Assembly: GCA_021209875.1 (NCBI GenBank)
Contig: JAGYVD010000010.1
Span: 1,426,001 to 1,490,000 of the forward strand
Source of the DNA: Rosellinia necatrix
Lineage: Eukaryota; Ascomycota; Sordariomycetes; Xylariales; Xylariaceae
Length of the DNA: 64,000 bases
Direction of reading: 5' to 3'
Shown piece by piece: positions 39,223-49,534 of the stretch (its first letter is position 1; each line of letters starts with the position of its first letter). The position numbers and the translations under genes were made by a program. The notes under the pieces are model-generated. The model worked only from the letters and a program-made list of their open reading frames with translations. It was not told where the DNA came from and did no database searches.

Positions 39223-40758
39223 ATGGGCCTCAAAGAATTAATCGTGGGTTCCAACCTCTCGTTCCCCGCCACTATATCCCCGTGTCGCGATTTCTGATGT
39301 GAAAGGGGACAATAATACTGACTAGGATTGCCATAGGCAACTATCCTCCTGGCATATCTGCTGGGTTTGGCATGGGATCGCTCACAGGTGATGTTCCTGT
39401 TCTGGAAGCATGCCCCTCGTCGATTGGTAAAAGTCAACACCTTCGCCTCGCATGAGATCAGGTTCTCCGATCGCATCCGCAGTTGCGAGGACGTCCTGAT
39501 GGTGGAATCGAAGGGTCTTGCCATCCTCGCCTGCGACCCTGGCCGCGAGAGGTGGAATACCGTCATGGTAAGTGATCAAGGTGGTTGAATGGATATTCAT
39601 CCCTTTTGAAAAAAAAAAAAAAAAAATTAAGGAGGGGGAAATAGAGTAAAAAAAGAGTCCCATAATCATCATTCATAAGTGCTGCTACGTCGTGTTTCAT
39701 TCACTCGCTAACTGTTTATCTCAAAAGGGCATATTCCATGAGCCGGCGGAGAGCGGTGGGTTATACGTCTTCAACTACGAGAACACCAGCGCATCCGACG
39801 ATGAAGCTCTGAAACAGCTCAGATTCATCGACTTCAAGTTCGAGTCCGATTTCCATAGTCTCGGAGTGGCTTACAACGAGTCAAGCTCGACGCTGTTCGT
39901 CGCGAACCACCGCCACGACCAGTCGGCCGTCGAGGTATTCAAGCTGGACCTCGAAGAGTACACGGCGACCCATCTGCGGTCCGTCCAGCACGCCCTGATC
40001 CGCCAGCCGAACTCCATCGCGCTCATCAACGAACGCGAGTTCTACGTCACCAACAGCCACCGCTTCCAGATCCGCGACCATCCCATCGCCGCCCGCTACG
40101 AGACGTCCCTGGGCCTGGCCACCGGCACCGTCGTCCACGTCCACGTCCACGTCGACGTCGACATCGACGCCAACGCCGACGCGTCCGCGAGCCCGCAGGA
40201 CCCGTCCCCCCGCGGTGCGGGCGCGCGTGGTGGCGCGCGTCCCCTTCGCGAACGGGATCGAGCTGCTGAACGCCACGACGGCGGCCGTGGCGTCGTCGTC
40301 CACGGCCAAGATCTACCTCTTCGCCATCCGCCCCCGGGCGGGCCGGCGCGGCGGCGAGGTCGTCGTCGCCGCCGGAGTTCGCCCGGATCTCCGAGTTCGG
40401 CGTGCCCTTCGCTCCGGACAACCTCTCGCTCGAGTCCGAGGACGCGGGCGCGGGCGCGGGCGCGCTCTTGATCGCGGGCCACCCGCACCTGCCGAGCCTC
40501 GACGCCTTCTCCGCGACCCGGCACGTCTGCAACGGGGCCGCCGACCAGCTGGCCGCCGCCGACGACGCCACGCGCGAGACCTGCAGGACGCTCTCGGCCC
40601 CGTCCTGGGTGGCGCGGTGGACGCCGGATGGCCAGGTCGAGACGCTGTATGCCGATGTCGAATATCCCTCGAGCAGCACGGCGGTGCGGGACGCGGGCAG
40701 GAAGATCGGCATCGTATCTGGCTTGTACGCCAAGGGGATCCTCGTCTGGCGGGATTGA
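39223..40758 (+). CDS. Arylesterase/paraoxonase-like (SMP-30 superfamily) protein, frame broken twice
   Basis: Beta-propeller hydrolase of the serum paraoxonase/arylesterase type; substrate unknown, probably an ester or lactone. Model: 39223-39243, intron 39244-39336, 39337-39567, intron 39568-39727, 39728-40758. Exon 2 encodes a short N-terminal membrane anchor (ILLAYLLGLAW) and the start of the propeller (CEDVLMVESKGLAILACD); exon 3 has the family-like PNSIALINEREFYVTNSH, PFANGIELLNATT and LIAGHPHLPSLDAFSATRH. The frame breaks at a C6 run (40206-40211) and near 40371-40376; one base fewer at each gives 427 codons in all. A low-complexity HVHVHVDVDIDANADASAS stretch precedes the first break. 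Exon 1 (seven codons, GTGGGT donor) is the least certain part. Sequence error or pseudogene cannot be separated here. Confidence 0.7.
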
Positions 40759-41979
40759 TTGTCTGCCGCTCGATCAGCTGCGCTTTCCTTTACAGTCTTT
40801 CGGTAAGCCTCTAGACGGGCAGTGTGGGATTGAGCCGTATCTTTTCAACAAATGCGGCGTGGCAGGCAAAACTCTGGGGTTTCCTCATGTATCTAATTAC
40901 GTACGTGGTAGCTACCTAGGTAGCAACGAAGACTTGATTGCAGGCCAGCCTGGGCCCCGCGCGCATAAGAGCTGGGCACCCGGATAAGCAGGGGCGGCTA
41001 TAGTTTGGATTAAGGGCGCGGTCCTACAACAGACGTTCCCGCTATGAGACCCTCGTGGCTCAGTGGTAAAGTAGTCGCAGGACAAACTCTTGTGCCAGAG
41101 GCAGGGCCATAGGCATTCAAGGGTTTTCCGGTCCCGGAGAGTGAGTATAGCTTACGCCGCGGATTCTTTTTTTTTGTAAATCTTTATGGCTCCAGTTCGA
41201 ACCCGGCCAGTGTTGCTCTTTTTCACAGCCCCTTTACATCGTTTTGGCCTCTTGGATAGATAGAGCTGTCACTTGCCACCCGCCTTGATCCCCCGATGTG
41301 AGCCCCCCGTCAAAGGCAAGGAGCCATCTTATCATAGCTAGGCACTGCGCAGTTACCATCTCGTAAATTCCCAAGCATTCCACATCCGCGCTGAAGTCAA
41401 CCACACTCTTCGTCGCTCAGTTAGCATTGTTACCCAATCCCGCGCCGTCAAGCTGGCAACACACAGCTGCACTGCACTACGATTGAGATGATGTAGTTAG
41501 TTATACATGCACAACACGGTGAGGCGCATATATAGGATAGTGGTTTGCGATAGCGTATGTGCATGTTGACGGGTGTATCCCGATAGCAGTTGCAAATATA
41601 TACAATGAATAAAGTTTGCAGACCGTTTCCCAAAAAAAAAAACAATTCACCAAAAGCGTCTCTTCGTCGGATCTCAGATCCTAGAATGTCAATGCATCAT
41701 TCGTTTCGATAGCCTTCGAGGCTTTCTCTGTCGCTCTCTCTCTCTCTCTCTCCAGATCCCCCCCCTTATCCACCATAGTTGCTGCCGCTCGTCGCAGTCG
41801 CATCGAGGTTATTCGTTCCAATACCGGTCACCTACGCTATTCGCTCGAGATTCGCTTCGTTCAGATTCGGGCACTCCATCCCGGGGAGAGGAGCCGTGTT
41901 CTTGTCTCGATCCGGTTTCGGTCTCGGTCTCGGTCTCGGTGGGAATCGGATAGGGGAAGGGTCGCATCTTGGGGGCGCC
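40759..41979. other. Intergenic region between arylesterase and chitinase genes
   Basis: No protein gene is supported. It holds a perfect GCTACCTAGGTAGC palindrome (40911-40924), a tRNA-like stretch (41050-41215, listed separately), a CT dinucleotide repeat (41733-41752) and a GGTCTC repeat (41912-41940). The chitinase terminator should be in the right part, on the minus strand. Confidence 0.4.
41050..41215 (+). other. tRNA-like / possible SINE stretch with Pol III box-like sequences
   Basis: Positions 41055-41075 read CTCGTGGCTCAGTGGTAAAG, close to the 5' half and A box of a tRNA gene. GTTCGAACCC near 41193-41204 resembles a B box. The spacing, about 130 bases, is too long for a normal tRNA and no acceptor stem closes, so this is not a functional tRNA by eye. 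A tRNA-derived SINE or a decayed tRNA is possible. Confidence 0.3.
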
Positions 41980-43537
41980 TTATTGGCACGACGACCAGTA
42001 GTCGCCGCCCTTTACGCACTTGTACGGCGGTTGGCAGACCGTCGGGCCCGTGTAGCCAATCCCTCCACACCTGTGAGCTGGTCAGCGAATTACTGTTCTG
42101 TTGCAGGATAAATTCCGCACTGGGCCTATCGAAAACCATGAACCGTTTTTAATGCCAGGCACTACAACAACAACACCATTCAATACAGAAGCCCATATTC
42201 CTCTTTTTTTTTTCGCCCAGTCATCTAAGAAGGGGATGGAAAGAAAATTGAGAGCCCGTACTGTCCCCATTGAGGGACCCCCGTCTGGCCCGGGGGGAGC
42301 GTGGTGGTGCGCGTGCTGGTGGTCATGGTCGTCGAGGTAGGCGTACCTCGTGTCGTCGTCGTGGCGGCGCCGTTGAGTGCGGAGCGCACGCCGTCGAGGA
42401 AGCCGGCGTTGGCGAAGAGCTGGCTCATGTCCCACATCATCATGCCGCCAAAGCTCGAGTACTTCTTGGTGTCCTGGATGATGGGCGCGAGGCCGCTGGC
42501 GGGCACGTAGCCGCCGCCGGCGCCCGAGTTGGCCGGCACGCCGATGAGCACGCGGACGTTGGGGTTCTTGCTGGTCTTGTGCGCCCAGTCGTCCCAGACG
42601 TTGAAGTTCCACGCGTTCGGGTTGCTGAAGTTGATGACGCCGCACCAGTTGTTGTAGAACTGGATGTTGATCCAGTCGAACGAGATGGCGCCGTTGAGCA
42701 TGTCGTTCATCGCCGCGTCGGGGTACACGCACTGCGGCGCCGCCGACAGGTAGAACTTCTTGGTGCCGGCCGCGTCCATCTTGTTGCGCAGCTGCTGCGC
42801 GAACGGCACGAAGTTCTGCGTGCCCGACTCGAAGTCGAAGTCGAAGCCGTCGACGACGGCCGAGCCGAAGGGTCGGTTGGCTGCTGCCGTGTTGGTGCCG
42901 AACAGGTCCCAGACCGCGTTAGCCGAGTTGGTGGCCTGCGTCGTGTCGGTGAAGCCGCCCTCGGTGTAGGTGGCACCGCCGATCGACAGCAGGATAGTCT
43001 TGCCATTGCTCTGGCAGAACTTGATGTCCTCCCTAGCGCATCATATGTCAGTCATGGGCTTGCTTAGGCAGTCTATAAATCATCTGCCTGAAGACGTACT
43101 CGATCTCGGGGCATCTCAGGAGGCCAGTGCCGCTGATGGCAGTGCACTTATCACCAGCGCTGGCGAAGTTGGTGGTGGGGTTCTTAATGGATACCAAGAA
43201 CGAGACGTTGATGATCTGCATGGCATTGTTAGGATATCCGATTCGATAGATAGCAAATTGAATGGCAATTGCCTTACGTTAATTCCATTGTCGGTGCAGT
43301 ATTCCCGAAGTCTGCCCTGGGTGCTGGCACCACCGGCCGAGTTTTGGCCTATGTCGATCATGTCAGTCCATCCATCTACATGTCGTAGATCGCAGATCGC
43401 AGCATGTTGATCGGATCTTCCTTACCCCAGTACACGGCGACGTTGTTCGTTCCCGTGGCGGAGAATCCGGCGAGAGCGGATGGGGCGAGGGCGAGGACGC
43501 TGGCGATCGAAGCCAGGCTCGGTAGATAGGGAGCCAT
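41980..43537 (-). CDS. Secreted GH18 chitinase (class III type) with C-terminal CBM1
   Basis: Hydrolyses beta-1,4 links in chitin outside the cell or in the wall. Five exons: 43537-43426, 43348-43278, 43215-43100, 43032-42262 and 42070-41980; total 386 residues. It has a signal peptide ([20 protein letters not shown]), the GH18 start NVAVYWGQNSAGG, the SIGGA block, the intact catalytic motif DGFDFDFE with the proton-donor Glu, a Thr/Ser-rich linker, then a complete fungal carbohydrate-binding module ([16 protein letters not shown] to DYWSSCQ) with four Cys. The last intron (191 bp) splits the CBM just before its first Cys, joining CA to G of one Gln codon. All donors are GTAAG, GTAC or similar and all acceptors CAG or TAG. 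The gene appears intact and probably acts in wall remodelling or mycoparasitic/nutritional chitin breakdown. Confidence 0.92.
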
Positions 43538-43690
43538 GGTTGCTGAGAAGTAGGAACGGTCTTGAGCTGCCTGAGCTATCCAAGGGAAAGGAATGTGAAA
43601 GCTTGAGCTGCCTGAGCTGATGAGATGTCCGGAGCGTGGATGCCGTGATGCTTCAAAAGTCGTGGGAGAACCGTGAGCATCCTCTTCCCA

Positions 43691-43697
43691 TTATATA
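43691..43697 (-). promoter_or_regulatory. Candidate TATA box of the chitinase gene
   Basis: TATATAA on the minus strand, about 155 bases before the chitinase ATG, a plausible distance for a fungal core promoter with a medium 5' leader. Confidence 0.4.
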
Positions 43698-44570
43698 CCA
43701 AATCCCATTCCCCCCGACGAGCAGCGCAACCGCCAGCCATCCCAAGATCAACGTTACTCAATCATCAGGCATGCGTTGCCGACCATGAGATGACAGACCC
43801 ATCGCGCGCGTGCAACATAGCGACCTGACATCGTCAATGCGCGACACCGCCAAGTGGCACCAGCGGAATAACCAAGATGGTGCTATGGGAGCGCCATATA
43901 GTAGCCAATCCGGGATAGTAACATCCAGAATCCAAGCTTGCTGCCATCGCACGCTCCCGCCGTCGAGGTCATCCTCCCGCAAACTTCTGGCCCTGGCCGT
44001 AGTCACAATAGCTGCATGCTGGAGGAGGCGGCCAATGGATGATAGAAGCAGGTGATTAGCCCGCAGGCGAATAGCAATCGAGATTGACCTGCATTGGGAT
44101 GGAGATGGGATCGACAGGCACCGCGCCTTAGGCCGTGCCTGAACATGACTTGGGAACTGCCCTGATAAGTCGCTGCAGAAAGTCACATCGTGCTTGGCCC
44201 ACGTCCAAGTTGGGCGACGGGGCAGCGATCGGCGGCCACCAGTCACCAGCCAGCTTCCGGATCGGTGTGTAAGGGAACGCCTCGGGGGGGTTCGAACAGC
44301 CGAGTCTACGGCCAGATCGGAAACAGAGCTGACCTCCTGGGGGGGGGAGAAAAGGGGGAAATGGTTAGAGGATGGTTGAAGGGTAGAAATTAGCGAGGAG
44401 GCTCTACTATGCAATCACTATGCAAACGCGCCTTTGGCAAGTCCACGGGTATGTCTAATAATACGACTTACACGCTTATAGCTTATGCTTGCATGCATCC
44501 AGTAAAATGATCCCTCGCTACCTATCTACAAGTACACTACTGTGAACGTGGCTGTTGTGCCGTTTGGGTG

Positions 44571-44611
44571 AAGCAAGGCAAGCAAGGCAAGCAAGGCAAG
44601 AAAGGCAAGCA
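44571..44611. repeat. Tandem GCAAG(GCAAG) repeat
   Basis: About four to five copies of an AAGCAAGGC-type unit with one variant (AAGAAAGGC). Confidence 0.8.
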
Positions 44612-44700
44612 AGACACAAGACACATGACGATGACAATGAGAAATGAGACACTTGTCTCCTGTCCTGTCCCTCGATTCCGAGACCCTTCGCGGCGCCTAA

Positions 44701-44799
44701 CGGCCTGAATGGTCTGAATGGTTTGAAATGGTCTGAATGGTTTGAAATGGTCTGAATGGTCTGAAACGGTCTGAATGGTCTGAAATGGTCTGAATGGCC
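44701..44799. repeat. Minisatellite of a 9-10-bp unit (GGTCTGAAT)
   Basis: About ten copies of GGTCTGAAT/GGTTTGAAAT alternating over 99 bases, with small variants such as GAAACGG. Confidence 0.85.
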
Positions 44800-46171
44800 T
44801 TGATGCCCTCCCGTTTCGCTCGCAACGTCCGTCGATTGTTACATTTCTGTCCCAGCAATCAGTTACGCTCCCGGTGCCAATAACCCTTTCGAGATAAGTT
44901 ATCCAAGGTGCTCCATTTGACCAGCAGGACCTTCAAGTCCCATGCGCGTGCTAGGCCATCAGCACCACCAGCACCCCCAGCACCACTAACTAGCACCACT
45001 AGCACCACTAGCACCCTGGCCTGCCCCAGCTTCCCCCAGCTTCCTATTCCGGCATAGAGGACGGCGCTCGGCCAATGGGAGGATTTAACGGTACCTCCCC
45101 ACGAGTGACCCCCAACAGGGATCAGGGGGCCCCCCTTGGGACCGAGTATGGTAGTTCGGACGAGACCGTTGCAACCTTGGCGCAACCTTGGCGATGGGTG
45201 ATGGGATGCGCTCTGAGACCTCGCCGTCCCCTGGTGACAGATAGCGAGACCTGACGCCCTCGATGCGGTCAAGTGCTCGCGAGTGCTCCCATGCGGCGCC
45301 ATGCGGTGCCATGCGGCGCCGTGCGCAGCATGTCAAGAACCGAGCCCGGTAATAACCCAGAGATGGCCCCGCGGAGAGGGAGAACAGGATAGAGCTCGCC
45401 AGAAAAGAAGGGGCCCAATCCTTATCTTCGCTCCTGTGTGCCGATCATATGGACGCATGCATACCCCAGGCCAAGCCGCCATGATCCATGTCACCACCTC
45501 TCATGAACTTGTTTCCTTCTCTTTCTTTCCCATCGTCAGCCTCGACTGAGCGGACCGCTCTCCGTCTACGTAGCATTCTGTCTATGCCTATGCTATGTCG
45601 ACCACTCACCACCGGCGCAGGGCCCGTCCATGAAGTTCGCCATCTCCCTACGGTAGGCAGGTTAGGGAGACCAGGCAGATAGGTACTGCAATCTCCAGCA
45701 CCGCATGAAGGAGGATACCATAAGACCGATGAAACCCCAAATGGTAAGTCGACCCAACCAAGCTCGATCCTGAACTCACCTACCCACGCCCTTGCCCATA
45801 TCGGAGCATCAACCGCGTTTCCCCAGGGAGCTATCCACGGGAAGAAGACATTAGCCGTGCAACGTTACCATGCGATCATCATATTATGTCTTCCTCTTTC
45901 TACTTTTAAATAATACCACCCAAGCCCAGCCGTGTATAGATAGTGTAGAGAGATAGAGAGATAGAGAGATGGAGATAGTCCAAGTGACCCGTCCATCATA
46001 CCAACCCTAACACGGACGGCGGTAATCGCTTCAACGTGCCCATCCCAACTTCATTCAGTCACATCCGTAGATCCGCATAGGAACCGCGCCCTTAGCCCCT
46101 TGCAGTGACTTTGATAACCACCGCAGAGACGACAAATCACGAGAGGAGAAGCGCAAGCAACCAGGAAGCTT

Positions 46172-46206
46172 ATCTACCTACCTACCTACATACCTACCTA
46201 CCTACC
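46172..46206. repeat. CTAC tetranucleotide microsatellite
   Basis: Eight to nine CTAC units with one CATAC interruption. Confidence 0.85.
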
Positions 46207-47551
46207 ATCAGGACGAAAGACAAAGTTCCACTCCGACACTGGCCGACTTACATCCACATTCCCTTCCAAACATCCAACCCGGATGATCCCCCCGGCTCCT
46301 ATCCTCCCAAACCCCGTGCGACCCAGGGTTAATGTCGAGAGACCCGATAAGGGGTGGCGCAAGTCGCACGTGTAAGTTGAAATTGTTTTAAACGGCGAAA
46401 CATCACCATCATGACCCGGCGCGGGCCGAAAAAAAAAAAAAAAGGAACCATGCATGGTCCGTAATTAAACATCGACCCCAGCTTTCCATGATTAAGATCG
46501 TGTACTATATCCCGTTTCGCGGGGAAGGCGGACTGCGACTAAGCGGATGCGTTCGCAGGGGAGGAGGGAAGGAGAGGGACGGGGGAGGGGGGGGCAGCAC
46601 AAGGCCGAGGTAAAAAAAATTCGGTATAATATGGCTATGTACAAAACCTACCTCTACCTAGGTATGTACTCATGTGTCGCGCCATCGTCGGTGGGCTGAC
46701 CGCGGTCCCAATCCACCCTTTATGCTTACTTCTCGTGGAAATTGCCAGGTCGCGGGCTTGGCTAGGTTTAGTCGCCGTGGTTAGGTAAGTCAGGAAGTAG
46801 GTAAATGCCACCAGCTAGGTTAGGCATTCAGACTATGCCTCTCTTCCTTCATCCGCCAAGCCAAGATTTAGTGTCGTTACATTCGGCACTCTATTTTAAA
46901 CAATTTGTTCTGTTTTAAGCCGCACAGCACCCAATTTATCTGGTCTCCTGCCTAGATGGTTGAACCCTATTAGGAATGTTAGGGCTTTGCACCATAATTA
47001 GAAAGACGGCTGCCTCATTAAGGCGAAAGACACAGCCATTTAGGCAAGAGACGGCGACAGCCGACATAACGTCGAGTTCGGCGTGGCCGAATACCTCCAT
47101 TTTCATTAATAATGAGGGCACCCTGAGGGGCTAAAGTGAATATATTCCCTAGAAGTCCTCTGTTACGTCCTCCCAAGATCGGGCTTAGACACGCACAAAC
47201 CAATTCCGGTGCTAAACGCCTACTAAGGGGCGAGTAATAACAACGATCAGGCCCTGAATTGGATGAAATGAAAATTCCCACTCATTTCTAACTTTTGTCG
47301 AAGTAATACAACCACCCCCAAAGAATCACTAATCTAAGCACAGCTACACTATCACTACATGGCCCAAAAAGGTCAACAGAGAGAAGTATTCGAACTGCAT
47401 AACATAATCGCAGAAGACCAGGCCATAATGAACCCTCTAGGGGGGAAGGTAATAAGCGCCAAAACAAAGACCTAGTTCAAAATCAACGAGGCGGACCAAA
47501 GTTGAACAAATCTTCTTGGGTCTTGAAATCACGACAGGGAGGACGGGCCCT

Positions 47552-48851
47552 TTAGCACTTTCGTAGGAACATGCCCATGGCGTCGCCCTGTCTGCAATCC
47601 AAGCACGTATCCGCCATGGGGGCCTCGCTCAAGAGGATACCCGAATGGGTGGTGGAGCCGGGACATGGAAAGACACCAAAGGAGTGATCAAGGCCTTCGT
47701 ATAGTAACACGTTATCCATGGCCTGGATGACGCGCGGCATGGAGTGGTACGTCGTGTTGTCGGGCTCCGCCCAATCGTCGAGCGCCGCAAACGCCACCAC
47801 GCCGGTGCCCGTGAGGTTGAACGGCCGGCCACGGCCCATGCGGAACGAGAGCTCGCACGCCTTGCCCAGGTCCGCGTCCTCGAAGTGGAAGCCGAAGATG
47901 GTCGATGCATTCGGCGACACTTGGATGTGCTGCATAGGGTTGGGCCCGTACACCGTGTCTGGGTTGCCCTGGTCTACAAGGATGACATGGCTCGGGCCTA
48001 CTTCAACGCAGGTGCCAGGCCTAGTCGGGACGGGCTGCGTGGTCGTTATCGTCGACGTGCTCGTGATGCGCGTTGTCGTCGTCTGCTCGTTTCCGGTCGT
48101 GAATGGCGAAGGAGTCAGTGGCCCTGGCGAAAGAGGCGTCCATGTAGAAGAAGAAGCAGAGGTAGAGGACGTGGATATGGTGGTCAAAGTAGAAGGTGTT
48201 GTTGTCCCTAATGATGGGGGCGAGTTCGTCCCGCCCGGGACGGGACCTGCCCCTCCTCCTCCTCCTCCGCCGCCGCCGCCGCCTGGTCCTATGCCACCCC
48301 CTGGACAGGTTGAAGGCGCGCAATTATCGGCTTGGATGGTGATCTCATGGCATTGATCACCACTTGTCTGGAGGTAGATATTGACTTCGTCGCCTTGCCC
48401 TGTCGGACATTCGTAGAAGACGGACTGTCCTCTGTAGGACACGGAGCCATCACATCCGACCTGGAAGCCATGATCGGGTGGTTGGTCCTTGTCACACTGA
48501 AGTGTAAAGGTGGGTGCTATGATGCCCACTCTGGTCAGCTGATGGCCGTGACAAGCAGGCGAGATCTGGGCATCAAGAATGGGTTCTCTGGGGCGACATA
48601 CGGGTCCACCAACACCCGCTGCCCTGCTGATCGGCGAAGGCGTCACCAAACCAAGTGAACGAAATGGGCGACGCGTCGCTGCTGGCGTGGGCCTGGCCGC
48701 TGCTCTTCTGGCCGATGGACCCGTTGAAGGCGCCCGAGCACGATAGATGAAAGGTGCAGCCGACATTGTCACGCGTGGCATGGGCCTCGACTCGGTGCAG
48801 CGAGTCCAGCCAGAAAACGGACAGGATAGGTGTGAGCATGACGAGAATCAT
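47552..48851 (-). CDS. Secreted cell-wall-type protein with But2 C-terminal domain
   Basis: Exported protein of the fungal family with a Cys-containing N-terminal module and a But2 C-terminal domain; molecular role not established. Exons 48851-48602 and 48516-47552; 404 residues. The start at 48851 gives a signal peptide (MILVMLTPILSVFW...); the frame extends further upstream to 49040, but the extra part has no export signal at its end. The 85-bp intron (donor GTATGT, acceptor CATAG) joins GCWWT to PPTFTLQCD, restoring the family pattern. Then follow CDGSVSYRGQSVFYECPTG, a poly-Gly run (12 of 13 residues), a Ser/Thr/Pro-rich, probably O-glycosylated linker, and the But2 part with GFHFEDADLGKACELSF and paired Cys at the end. 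Two N-glycosylation motifs (NAST, NLTG) lie in the last third. No GPI signal is evident. Confidence 0.8.
48517..48601 (-). other. Intron of the But2-domain gene
   Basis: An 85-bp phase-1 intron, GTATGT...CATAG, with a CTGAC branch-like sequence about 20 bases before the acceptor. Confidence 0.8.
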
Positions 48852-49534
48852 GGCGCAGAGACACTTGCGGAACACGCCTGGCTGGGAACGGAGGAAAATG
48901 ATGATGTCGGGCCAAAGAGTCTTCCAAAAAGACCAAGATCTCGGGTTCTTGATGTCCGGGTCGATGTAGCCTGCCTGCCAGCTAGGATAAATGGTCGATG
49001 GATACAGGCGTAATGAGAGATGGTCAGGAGAGATGGCCATGTGCTACCGGCTTTGCAGGCGAATCAGAACCTTGGAAGCCCGAGCCCAGGTTAGGCCGTT
49101 TTCTTTATCGTTCTGCTCCTTCCGCCGCTCCGATGGCGCGATGCCTCCTTCTTCTGCACACAACAGCGGCGGGACAGGCAGCCTCTGCCAAGTCAGAAAA
49201 AGCCTGAGGAAGCAGGGGCGGCCGATACATTGGCTTATCGGAGTGTTGCCCACAACCTTTTTCAACTGTACCCGTCGGATATGTGCCCACGATGAGAATA
49301 GGTAGGTACCCGGTACTTACCCGCACGGTACTGTGGTGCTTCCGGTATACCTAGGTAGACAGAATCCTTTGCTAACGTCGTCCCAATTTCAATAATGCCT
49401 TGCCTTAAGTAAGCAACTGCCCAGGGAGGGCCATGTCACGTAAAGAATAGTCAAGAGAGAGAAGAGACCGATGCAGGTAATCAGGGTGCTCACATTTCGT
49501 ATGCTACTACCCATCACCCACAAAAATTGGGCTT

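Larger units (their letters stand above)
43700..47551. other. Gene-poor stretch with simple repeats
   Basis: Nearly 4 kb with no coding frame I can support. It holds several tandem repeats (listed separately), a CACC/AGCACCACT repeat (44958-45015), a GCGGCGCCATGCG repeat (45290-45325), a GAGATA repeat (45949-45972), CTAC repeats (46172-46206), an A15 run (about 46429-46443) and one TACCTAGGTA palindrome (46656-46665). Scattered short frames have no recognisable content. Confidence 0.5.

Noticed and set aside
40206..40376. Small introns in place of the frame breaks in the arylesterase-like gene
   Set aside because: Family-like sequence is continuous across both points and no GT-AG interval of realistic length fits.
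41050..41215. Functional tRNA gene
   Set aside because: A- and B-box-like sequences are too far apart and no acceptor stem forms.
42270..43067. 265-codon plus-strand frame
   Set aside because: Lies opposite the chitinase main exon and crosses its introns; composition shadow with Arg/Val/Ala bias.
43758..44414. 218-codon minus-strand frame upstream of the chitinase
   Set aside because: Arg/Ser-rich without recognisable domain, overlaps the chitinase promoter side and a G run; not enough support.
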